Origin: Butyrivibrio sp. AE3009
GTDB lineage: Bacteria > Bacillota > Clostridia > Lachnospirales > Lachnospiraceae
DNA: 64,000 nucleotides
Assembly: GCF_000420845.1 (NCBI RefSeq)
Contig: NZ_ATVS01000004.1
Location: forward strand, 124,001 to 188,000
Direction of reading: 5' to 3'
This document shows, one piece after another, positions 1 through 7,325 of this stretch (its first letter is position 1; the number at the start of each line of letters is the position of its first letter). Made by a program: the position numbers and the translations under genes. The notes beneath the pieces are model-generated. The model worked only from the letters and a program-made list of their open reading frames with translations. It was not told where the DNA came from and did not search any database.

Positions 1-37
1 AGAGTATATCTAAGATACATTGAGGGAGAAGCGTTCT

Positions 38-1093
38 ATGGGGAAAAAAGCAGGAAGGCTGTTAAAAATATTGCTGATTGCAGCTGCCGGAGCGGCAATA
101 CTGTTGTTGTCTTCATGCGAAAATGTGCAGAGAGCGAAGACCGTTAAATATATCTCGGAAAAATATACCGTGCCCGATGAGAAACAGCTCATCGTCTACA
201 CTTCACATAAGGAAGAGGTCTATCTTCCGATCATTCGCGAATTTGAAAACAGAACAGGAATCTGGGTTGAGGTTCACGCCGGAGGAACCGGGCAGATGCT
301 GGAGCAGGCAAGGCAGGCTTCGGAGAATGGACAGTGCGACATCATGTTTGGGGGCGGCATTGAGAGTTATGAGGCGTCCAAGGATCTTTTTTTACCCTAC
401 AGAGCGCAGGACAGGGAGAAGCTTGATCCAAACTATGCTTCTGTGGGCAATTACTATACACCTTTTACGGAGCTGCCTATCGTATTTATCTATAATTCCA
501 AGCTGGTGGCCCAAAAGGACGCACCAAAGAGCTGGAAAGACCTTATGAGCTCAAGGTGGAAGGGCAAGATTGCCTTTGCGGATATGCTTAACTCAGGCAC
601 CAGCTATACGATAGTGTCTACTATGGAGCAGCTCTTTGAGGAGCCGGTGGATACTCTTTTGCCAAGGTTCTATGAGCAGCTGGATGGGAAGGTACTTAGC
701 TCCTCGGGACAGATTATTCCCAAGGTGTCAGACGGTAGCTTCCTTGTTGGGATAACATTGGAGGAGACTGCCCGCAAATATATGAAGGCCGGCTACGACA
801 TCAGCATGGTCTATCCGTCGGATGGAACCAGCGCTGTTCCTGATGGCTGCGCCATGGTAAAAAATGCGCCTCACTCCTACAATGCGGGGCAGTTCATTGA
901 CTTCGTGGTGAGCCTTGATACCCAGAACTACGCTATGGATGAGTTCTTCAGAAGGCCCATTAGGCAGGATATTAGTCTGTCTGCAGGATATGGCAGGATA
1001 AAGCAGATTGATTTTGACATTGAGAGATCGGCCCTGGAAGAGCCTGAGATACTGAAGCTCTGGAGCGAGCTGACCGGCAAGGAAGGGGGCTGA
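38..1093 (+). CDS. Periplasmic-binding-protein-type lipoprotein, probable sensor subunit
   Basis: A 351-residue extracellular solute-binding lipoprotein of the Fe(III)/phosphonate/sugar-phosphate binding family (AfuA/HptA-like). The N-terminus has a basic stretch, a hydrophobic segment and a lipobox LSSC with Cys27, so it should be lipid-anchored outside the membrane. The binding domain fills residues about 45-345, beginning LIVYTSHKEE. I chose the ATG at 38 because GAGGGAGAA lies 8 nt upstream; an upstream in-frame TTG at 20 has no ribosome site. The gene is followed after 2 nt by a histidine kinase and then a response regulator, so it probably presents a ligand to the kinase rather than feeding transport. 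HptA of the HptARS system has this arrangement. The ligand is inferred only. The operon promoter lies left of the window. Confidence 0.8.
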   Translation: MGKKAGRLLKILLIAAAGAAILLLSSCENVQRAKTVKYISEKYTVPDEKQLIVYTSHKEEVYLPIIREFENRTGIWVEVHAGGTGQMLEQARQASENGQCDIMFGGGIESYEASKDLFLPYRAQDREKLDPNYASVGNYYTPFTELPIVFIYNSKLVAQKDAPKSWKDLMSSRWKGKIAFADMLNSGTSYTIVSTMEQLFEEPVDTLLPRFYEQLDGKVLSSSGQIIPKVSDGSFLVGITLEETARKYMKAGYDISMVYPSDGTSAVPDGCAMVKNAPHSYNAGQFIDFVVSLDTQNYAMDEFFRRPIRQDISLSAGYGRIKQIDFDIERSALEEPEILKLWSELTGKEGG

Positions 1094-1095
1094 GT

Positions 1096-2802
1096 ATGGG
1101 AATTATCAGACAGTCCTTTAAACGACAGATCTTTGTGGTCCTTCTTGCGGTGACGCTGGTGCTGGTCAGTTTCGGAGGGATTCTGACGCTGCAGGGATTC
1201 CAGGCCAGGGTTAAGCAGGACTATGAAAAACGGGATAAGGAGCAGGAGCACATAATCGCTGAGAAGATTCTTACTATGATCGATCAGTCGGAGAAGGCAC
1301 TGGTAAGTCTTGAGAGCGATGAAATCATCAAGGAAGCGCTGACTCCGGGAAGGAAGAATTCCCTGGAGATATATTCTTCCTTGTATGAGAAGACCAAGGA
1401 TATCAGGAGCTTTTCCACAATTGATCTGTATATGGGCGAACTCTGCAAGTACAGCACAAGAAGCGGATATAAGTCAGATTCGTTGCCCCTTGATTATTCG
1501 GTGCTCAAGGAGTCTGCTTCAAGACCGGGAGTGACGGCTTACGGCCTTGACCCGGGGCATGCGTCGGAGAGCGGAGCGGCGCTACTTATCGCAAGGCAGA
1601 TTGCGGAGGGGGAAACACCGGGCTTTGCCGTTATCAGGATTGAGCAGGAGGAGATAAAGAATCAGCTGGGAAGCGAGATCAATTCCAAGGACGGCTTCAT
1701 GCTGACCAATAAGTACTTCAGGCCCTATTGTCTTATAGGTGCGGCGGAGAACGGTAAGACGCTGGGAATCATAAGAAATAACCTGCTGAAAGGACTTCTT
1801 TTTGACACGGGAATAACAGGAAATGTCTATATAAATGAGCTTGGGGATTATGATCTTTTGACCATTTATACTACACCGCCGGCGCTGGAGGAGAGCGCTA
1901 TCAAGGCAGGATACCAGATCATTCTGATGCAGGTTCTTATCAGTATTCTGGTGTGTCTTATTGTGGCATCAAGGCTCAGCAACTATCTGTCCAAGCCCAT
2001 CAAGACGCTGGCTCTTGCTATGAAGAGATTCAGAAAAGGAGATTTTGACACCAAGATAGAGCTTGCCAGGGAGGATGAGTTCGAGCAGCTGGCGACGGGC
2101 TTTAATAAGATGACAACCCAGCTGAAGGATACCATGGAGGAGCGGGTGGCTGCGGAGAGACAGGTCAACGAGACCAGGATTCAGATGATGCAGGCGCAGC
2201 TCAATCCACACTTTTTGTATAATACCCTGGATACCATCAAGTGGGTGGCCAAGGCCAATCAGGTGCCTGAGGTGGCCACAATGTCAGCGTCGCTGGCGGG
2301 AATTCTCAGGACGAGTATATCAGAGAGCCAGTTCTGTCCTTTGTCAAAGGAGCTGGAGCTGGTGCAGAACTACTGTGATATTCAGAAGATAAGGTTTGAT
2401 GATAAGTTCCAGATTACCATCGATGTGCCGCTGGAGCTGCAGGGGGCCATTATCCCGAAGCTGATACTGCAGCCGATTGTTGAGAATGCCATTATTCACG
2501 GAATGGACGAATCAATCAACGGACATATCTATGTGGCAGCTATCAGAGACAGGAGAGATGGGAAGGACCTGTTGAAGATATCTGTTCAGGATGACGGAAA
2601 GGGCATCAGCGATGAGATGATGCAGGCACTTAATAACGATGATGTGGAGACGCTTAAGGGGCATCTGGGACTTAACAATGTCAATACAATCATCAGGCTG
2701 TACTATGGAAAAGAGTATGGGGTTATGGCGTTTAGGCCGACGCAGGGCGGAACGGTAATGATAGTGACGCTGCCGTATATGGAGAAGGAGCCGGAAGGAT
2801 AA
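1096..2802 (+). CDS. YesM-type sensor histidine kinase
   Basis: A 568-residue membrane histidine kinase of the LytS/YesM class. One transmembrane segment lies near residues 12-34 and a second near 272-292, bounding an extracellular sensor domain of about 235 residues. A HAMP-like linker follows (about 293-345), then the His_kinase motif LNPHFLYNTLDTIKW with phosphoacceptor His372. The HATPase domain has N-box ILQPIVENAIIHG and G-box VQDDGKGIS. The start is 2 nt after the stop of the sensor lipoprotein gene, and the TAA stop overlaps the ATG of the regulator by one base (TAATG), so the three genes are translationally linked. It probably phosphorylates the next gene product in response to the upstream lipoprotein. 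All catalytic motifs appear intact. Confidence 0.9.
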   Translation: MGIIRQSFKRQIFVVLLAVTLVLVSFGGILTLQGFQARVKQDYEKRDKEQEHIIAEKILTMIDQSEKALVSLESDEIIKEALTPGRKNSLEIYSSLYEKTKDIRSFSTIDLYMGELCKYSTRSGYKSDSLPLDYSVLKESASRPGVTAYGLDPGHASESGAALLIARQIAEGETPGFAVIRIEQEEIKNQLGSEINSKDGFMLTNKYFRPYCLIGAAENGKTLGIIRNNLLKGLLFDTGITGNVYINELGDYDLLTIYTTPPALEESAIKAGYQIILMQVLISILVCLIVASRLSNYLSKPIKTLALAMKRFRKGDFDTKIELAREDEFEQLATGFNKMTTQLKDTMEERVAAERQVNETRIQMMQAQLNPHFLYNTLDTIKWVAKANQVPEVATMSASLAGILRTSISESQFCPLSKELELVQNYCDIQKIRFDDKFQITIDVPLELQGAIIPKLILQPIVENAIIHGMDESINGHIYVAAIRDRRDGKDLLKISVQDDGKGISDEMMQALNNDDVETLKGHLGLNNVNTIIRLYYGKEYGVMAFRPTQGGTVMIVTLPYMEKEPEG

Positions 2803-3566
2803 TGATTAAGGTACTAATAGTAGACGATGAAAAGTATGTCCGCATGGGCATCAAGGGCGACACGGACTGGTCGCTGATCGGGTGCGAGGTTGTGGGAGAA
2901 GCCGCCAACGGGGAAGAAGCGCTGGAGGTGGCGGAGAAAGTACGCCCTGACCTTGTGATCTCCGATATCAGAATGCCCAAAATGGATGGAATAAAACTGG
3001 CGGAAAAGCTACTGGATAAATACCCGGAGACGAAGATTATTTTCCTTACTGCCTACAGCGAATTCGAGTATGCTAGGCAGGCGGTGAGGCTGGGGGTGTC
3101 AGATTATCTTTTGAAGCCCTTCCAGGATGGTGAGCTGGAGGGAGCGATACAGAGGCTCCTTCATCTTCATCCCAATACCAATGCGCAGACTAAGGAGCTG
3201 GAGAATGAGCTGATTGCGATCAAGCCAAAGGAAGCAGTGGAGAACAGATACGTCCAGACAGCAATCGAATATATTGAAAAGCATTATCCTGAGACGGATT
3301 TCAGCATTGGAAAGTTGGCGGAATCCATGAGTGTCTCTGAGGGACATATCAGCAGGTTGTTTAAGGCTGAGACAGATACAAGTATTGGCAACTACTTGAC
3401 GAAATACAGAATTCGAAAAGCTATGGATTATTTAAAAGACATCAATATGAAAGTATACGAAGTTGCTGATAAGGTGGGATACCAGGATATTGCGTATTTC
3501 TCCAATACTTTTAAGAAGCTTGTTGGGAAGACACCCTCTGACTATCAGACTAAAGGCCTGGGATAA
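2802..3566 (+). CDS. YesN-type response regulator, AraC family
   Basis: A 254-residue response regulator. The receiver domain (residues 1-120) carries the acidic pair D8/D9, phosphoacceptor Asp55 in VISDIRMPKMDG, and the Lys of LLKPF. After a short linker comes an AraC-type double helix-turn-helix (about 150-250) with the family signature RIRKAMDYLK and the second-helix region VGYQDIAYFSNTFKK. The ATG overlaps the stop of the kinase gene. It should be a DNA-binding activator controlled by the upstream kinase, most plausibly of the ABC importer genes that follow. No operator repeat could be assigned with confidence in the 180 bp before the next gene. Confidence 0.92.
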   Translation: MIKVLIVDDEKYVRMGIKGDTDWSLIGCEVVGEAANGEEALEVAEKVRPDLVISDIRMPKMDGIKLAEKLLDKYPETKIIFLTAYSEFEYARQAVRLGVSDYLLKPFQDGELEGAIQRLLHLHPNTNAQTKELENELIAIKPKEAVENRYVQTAIEYIEKHYPETDFSIGKLAESMSVSEGHISRLFKAETDTSIGNYLTKYRIRKAMDYLKDINMKVYEVADKVGYQDIAYFSNTFKKLVGKTPSDYQTKGLG

Positions 3567-3569
3567 AAA

Positions 3570-3588
3570 ATTGGGGTCAGACCCCAAT
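3570..3588. repeat. GGGGTC palindrome (REP-like)
   Basis: A perfect 19-bp palindrome, ATTGGGGTC-A-GACCCCAAT, starts 3 nt after the response-regulator stop. It could form a hairpin, but there is no T-run on either side, so a simple terminator is unlikely. Similar short GC-rich palindromes are found as dispersed REP-like elements in many Firmicutes. That assignment is from general knowledge. Confidence 0.5.
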
Positions 3589-3669
3589 CACAGAATTTTC
3601 ACAATTTGTCAGAAATCTACAAATAATATCAGTTTTGTCTTCTGCAAATATGAACAAATTGTAACTAGA

Positions 3670-3713
3670 ATGTAACCATAGGGTAAAGAACTGCCCGGTG
3701 GTTACATTTTTTT
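3670..3713 (+). terminator. Terminator-like hairpin in the leader of the binding-protein gene
   Basis: The stem ATGTAACCA/TGGTTACAT encloses a second GGG/CCC helix and is followed by seven or more T. It has all the features of an intrinsic terminator. The ribosome site of the next gene (AAAGGAGG, about 3730) begins only about 16 nt after the T-run, so no promoter fits between them. Transcripts for the transporter must therefore read through this hairpin, which makes it a candidate attenuator as well as the terminator of the sensor operon. Confidence 0.65.
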
Positions 3714-3745
3714 ATTCCGGGTCAATGTAAAAGGAGGAAACAATA

Positions 3746-5170
3746 GTGAGAAAGAAAGTTTTAGCAACAATTCTGACACTTACAATGGTAGTTTCATCAC
3801 TTGTAGGCTGCGGAGAAGCAGGAAACGGTGGTGGAGCAGAGACAGCACCAACAACTGACACCCAGGTTACAGCAGATACACAGACAGCTGACACTACAGT
3901 AGCAGAGACACCTGCAGCTGAGCCGGCAGCAGAACTTACAGGAATCGATGCCATCATCGCAGAGGCAGAGGGAATGACAATGGAAGAGCTGGCCAACAAG
4001 GCCATCGAGGAGTCCAACGGCAAGACCTTCTACGGCGTAGGTAATTCCAGCCGTGGTAAGTCCGCACTTCCTCTGTTTATCGAGTATCTGCAGACCATCG
4101 ATCCTAATTACAGCATGGAGTTCGAGTGGCAGCAGCCCAAGAACAACAAGATCTTTGAGCAGCTCACATCTGACTCCCTTAAGAGTGAAGGCACTTTTGC
4201 CATGACTCTTATCCAGGACGGTAACCAGATTCAGTCCAAGATGGTTGATACAGACATCTTAAAGACCTTCATCCCTAAGGAATGGGCAGATGCCAACGGT
4301 ACTACAGCCGATGCATACACAGGCTTCCTTCCCCTTCAGACACTTAATAAGGTCTTCATGTACAACAACACAGGTTCAGCAACCTATAACAACTGCTGGG
4401 ATTTCGTTTACGAAGGCAATCACCCTCTTTTCATGGGCGTTGACTCTGAGATCGTAGGAAAGAACTTCCTGATGATGCTCACAGAAGACAAGTACGCTAC
4501 ATGGTTAAAAGAAGCTTATGATGCCCTCGACGATACCAAGAAAGCATATTTCGAGCCCGTGGTTCAGGAAATGCAGACAGATGCAAACGACCTTGGCCTT
4601 GGCGCAAACGGCGCATATGCCCTTGCATGGATCAAGCTCTGGGTTAACAACTACAACGAGCAGACCGATGACGGACCTATCTGTAACACACTTGTAGATG
4701 CTTCCGCTACAGATCAGGCAGGACTTCTTGTTTATTCCAAGCTTCGCAGCGTTGAGGAGTCAGCTTCTGTATCAGTTAACAACATCAACGTAGCAGCTTA
4801 TCAGGATGGCTACACAGGAATCGGCGGCTATGGCTATTGCCACTACCTCTTCCTTACCAAGAACAGTCCTCTTCCTTGGACAGCATGCGCATTCATCGCT
4901 TATATGACCTGCACAGAAAAAGGCTTTGAAGCATGGGGCAAGGACATGGGCGGCTATTCAGCTAACCCTAACGTAGCAGCTGAGATCGAAGCAACCTTCC
5001 AGCATTCACAGGGCGGCGGAGACGAGTTCCCTGCAAAGAACGACCGTGGCTATGACTGGTGGACAACAGATGGCGAGCTTGTTCTTGAAGATCCCGTATA
5101 CTGCTCAGAAGTATCCTTCACAGTAGGCAGCTGGATCGACGTGCTCGATCACTACACACCCGGCGAGTAA
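3746..5170 (+). CDS. ABC transporter substrate-binding lipoprotein
   Basis: A 474-residue extracellular binding protein. The signal peptide ends in lipobox LVGC with Cys22, followed by a Thr/Ala/Glu-rich tether (about 25-65) and a type-2 binding fold that aligns in character with iron/sugar-phosphate/putrescine-type binding proteins. The start is GTG (3746), placed 6 nt after AAAGGAGGAAAC. Downstream are the cognate double permease and ATPase, although 328 bp of hairpins and a structured element intervene. Codons are C-ending and the gene reads like a highly expressed one. The sensor and two-component genes immediately upstream suggest ligand-induced expression. The substrate is inferred from family context only. 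Confidence 0.85.
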   Translation: MRKKVLATILTLTMVVSSLVGCGEAGNGGGAETAPTTDTQVTADTQTADTTVAETPAAEPAAELTGIDAIIAEAEGMTMEELANKAIEESNGKTFYGVGNSSRGKSALPLFIEYLQTIDPNYSMEFEWQQPKNNKIFEQLTSDSLKSEGTFAMTLIQDGNQIQSKMVDTDILKTFIPKEWADANGTTADAYTGFLPLQTLNKVFMYNNTGSATYNNCWDFVYEGNHPLFMGVDSEIVGKNFLMMLTEDKYATWLKEAYDALDDTKKAYFEPVVQEMQTDANDLGLGANGAYALAWIKLWVNNYNEQTDDGPICNTLVDASATDQAGLLVYSKLRSVEESASVSVNNINVAAYQDGYTGIGGYGYCHYLFLTKNSPLPWTACAFIAYMTCTEKGFEAWGKDMGGYSANPNVAAEIEATFQHSQGGGDEFPAKNDRGYDWWTTDGELVLEDPVYCSEVSFTVGSWIDVLDHYTPGE

Positions 5171-5189
5171 TGTAAGTATCATCAAAAAT

Positions 5190-5219
5190 GAGGACTCCTT
5201 GTAGTTTTAAGGAGTCCTC
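5190..5219 (+). promoter_or_regulatory. mRNA 3'-end hairpin after the binding-protein gene
   Basis: An 11-bp perfect stem (GAGGACTCCTT/AAGGAGTCCTC) with an 8-nt loop begins 20 nt after the stop codon and lacks a T-run. Such hairpins between binding-protein and permease genes commonly stabilise the upstream message and lower downstream expression. That role here is inferred. Confidence 0.55.
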
Positions 5220-5266
5220 TAAGTAAGTAAAGAATCACCATTCCAATGTGGTGGTATATAAAGACA

Positions 5267-5455
5267 GGTGAGATTCATGGCACAAAGATGGAGACAGGCT
5301 TGTACATAAGGAGCGATTTTTGTGCTATGGAGCTGAGACCAATGTATCTTGAGTGCCATTGCACGAAGAGATACATGCTCTGGGCTTAGCGGAGTGTTCA
5401 GCGCAATGAGGGACGTTGTACAAACTGTCGACAGCTTTGTGCCATGAATCTCACC
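5267..5455 (+). ncRNA. Candidate structured RNA or hairpin element between transporter genes
   Basis: A 189-nt region closed by a perfect 21-bp inverted repeat (5267-5287 with 5435-5455). A second helix sits directly inside it, 5293-5306 with 5417-5429, interrupted by a small internal loop. The core can form an 8-bp helix 5342-5349/5369-5376 capped by GTGC-CATT-GCAC (5353-5364), a small hairpin at 5378-5394, and a helix 5332-5336/5398-5402 enclosing both. This nested, multibranched layout resembles a folded RNA more than a terminator. I do not recognise it as a known riboswitch. A MITE-like insertion with long terminal repeats is the main alternative; no clear target duplication flanks it. 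Confidence 0.4.
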
Positions 5456-5498
5456 GTCCTGATTTCAACATCACATTTTCACAAGTAAAGGGGATAAA

Positions 5499-7325
5499 AT
5501 GGAGGCAATCGCAAAAAAAGACAAGAGTGCGATTTTTAAGAATAAGGTTAAGACTTGGTTTTCCCAACCGCAAAATATAATACTCCTGCTTTTTGGGATT
5601 GTTCTTACCTTCAGTACCGTCGCACCAATAATAGCAATCGTAAAAGATACCTTTGCAATCCATCCGGGAACCATCGATCAGCATCTGACCAAGAGAACCA
5701 CCGGATACACAATCGTCAACTACACAGATCTTTTTACCAGTAAGCTGGCAAGGACCAATCTATGGAACCCGCTGCTTAACACGGTAATTCTTTCAGTACT
5801 TACCTGCTGCATATCGATCCTCTTCGGCGGACTCTTCGCCTTCCTGGTAACAAGAACAGATATGAAGTTCAAGAAGTACTTAAGCTCGATCTTTATTTTC
5901 CCATACATCATGCCCCAGTGGACACTGGCCGTTGTATGGCAGCACATGTTCTATTCAAACAAGGTAACGGGAACCTCCGACGGTCTTCTGGCCGCCATCT
6001 TCCATGTTTACTTCCCTCACTGGTGGTGTCAGGGCGTATTCCCAAGTGCCATGGTTCTGGGCCTTCATTATGCGCCTTTTGCCTACATCCTCATCGGTGG
6101 CATCTTCAAAAATATGGACGCCAACCTGGAGGAAGCAGCCACAATCCTTGATACACCCAAGTGGAAGATCATGTTCAAGGTAACCCTTCCTATGATCAAA
6201 CCCGCCATCCTATCCACCATACTTCTGGTGTTCGGAAGCGCCATGGGAAGCTACCCGGTTCCGCATTACCTGAACCTTACCACACTTTCCACCAAGTACA
6301 TTTCAATGAACAGTAAGTACACCGGTGAAGCAAGTATCCTTGCCATCATCATGATGATCTTCGGCGTTCTTATCCTTGGAATGAATCAGCTCAGCCTTAG
6401 GAGCCGCAAGAACTACACCACTGTTACGGGTAAATCGGGTCAGCTCACCAAGCTCACCATCGGCAAAGCCGGCAAATACATCGTGGGAATCATCTTTATC
6501 ATCATCACCTTCTTCACAAGTATTTGGCCCATCGTGCTGTTCGCCCTGGAGACCTTCCTTCCCAACCCCGGTGACTACAGCTTCCTGTACTCGGGAAATC
6601 TGGCGCACCTCACAACCAAGTGGTGGGTAACAAACGAGAATATCACAGAAAACGGCATGTACGGTCAGCCCGGTATCCTGTACAACAAGACCATCTGGCA
6701 CGCCTTCTTCGGAACCCTGTTTCTGGCAGTTGTGTGCGCTCTGATCGCAGGAACCATCGGAACTCTGATTGGCTACGCCGTTGCAAAAAAGAGAAGGAAC
6801 AAGTGGGCAAACTATGTGAACAACGTAGCCTTCCTGCCTTACCTTATGCCTTCCATCGCTGTTGGAGCCGCATTCTTCATCCTGTTCTCCAACGAGCACA
6901 TTAATCTGTTTAACACATATACACTTCTGATCATTGCAGGTGTAGTAAAATACATACCTTTCGCTTCCAGAAGTTCACTTAACTCCATGCTTCAGATATC
7001 GGGAGAACTGGAGGAAGCAGCAATAATCATGAATACATCGTGGATAAAGAGAATGACAAGGATCATCATTCCTATTCAGAAGTCATCCATCATAAGCGGG
7101 TACCTACTTCCGTTCATGACCTGCCTTCGTGAATTGTCCCTGTTCCTGCTTCTGTGCACCCAGGGCTTTATCCTGTCAACAACACTTGACTACTTTGATG
7201 AAATGGGACTGTACGCCTTCTCAAGTGCCATCAACCTCATCCTCATCATAACAATTCTTGTATTTAACACACTGGTAAACAAGCTGACTGGCGCAAGCCT
7301 TGACAGTGGCATAGGAGGAAAATGA
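5499..7325 (+). CDS. ABC transporter permease with two fused membrane domains
   Basis: A 608-residue polytopic membrane protein made of two tandem binding-protein-dependent permease domains, as in the FbpB/AfuB/ThiP group. Each half contains an EAA coupling loop: EEAATILDTPKWKIMFKV near residue 211 and EEAAIIMNTSWIKRMTRI near 505, each followed by the proline-rich helix start. About twelve hydrophobic segments are visible. The ATG lies 8 nt after AAAGGGG, and the stop overlaps the ATPase gene start (ATGA). It should form the membrane channel for the ligand delivered by the upstream lipoprotein. The C-terminal half contains a longer periplasmic loop (about 355-400). Confidence 0.9.
   Translation: MEAIAKKDKSAIFKNKVKTWFSQPQNIILLLFGIVLTFSTVAPIIAIVKDTFAIHPGTIDQHLTKRTTGYTIVNYTDLFTSKLARTNLWNPLLNTVILSVLTCCISILFGGLFAFLVTRTDMKFKKYLSSIFIFPYIMPQWTLAVVWQHMFYSNKVTGTSDGLLAAIFHVYFPHWWCQGVFPSAMVLGLHYAPFAYILIGGIFKNMDANLEEAATILDTPKWKIMFKVTLPMIKPAILSTILLVFGSAMGSYPVPHYLNLTTLSTKYISMNSKYTGEASILAIIMMIFGVLILGMNQLSLRSRKNYTTVTGKSGQLTKLTIGKAGKYIVGIIFIIITFFTSIWPIVLFALETFLPNPGDYSFLYSGNLAHLTTKWWVTNENITENGMYGQPGILYNKTIWHAFFGTLFLAVVCALIAGTIGTLIGYAVAKKRRNKWANYVNNVAFLPYLMPSIAVGAAFFILFSNEHINLFNTYTLLIIAGVVKYIPFASRSSLNSMLQISGELEEAAIIMNTSWIKRMTRIIIPIQKSSIISGYLLPFMTCLRELSLFLLLCTQGFILSTTLDYFDEMGLYAFSSAINLILIITILVFNTLVNKLTGASLDSGIGGK

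Noticed and set aside
20-37. TTG start for the first lipoprotein gene
   Set aside because: There is no ribosome site upstream, whereas the ATG at 38 is preceded by GAGGGAGAA at good spacing and opens directly into the signal peptide.
3570-3588. The GGGGTC palindrome considered as the terminator of the regulator gene
   Set aside because: There is no T-run on either side, and a better terminator with a T-run lies 80 nt further on.
5267-5455. Cobalamin, TPP or other common riboswitch for the structured element
   Set aside because: I could not find the conserved boxes of these classes, and the position between a binding-protein and permease gene with a long closing helix does not fit.
6303-6899. 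A 198-codon minus-strand frame inside the permease gene
   Set aside because: It is antisense to conserved transmembrane and EAA-loop sequence, and its composition (His/Gly/Asp-rich) is typical of a shadow frame.
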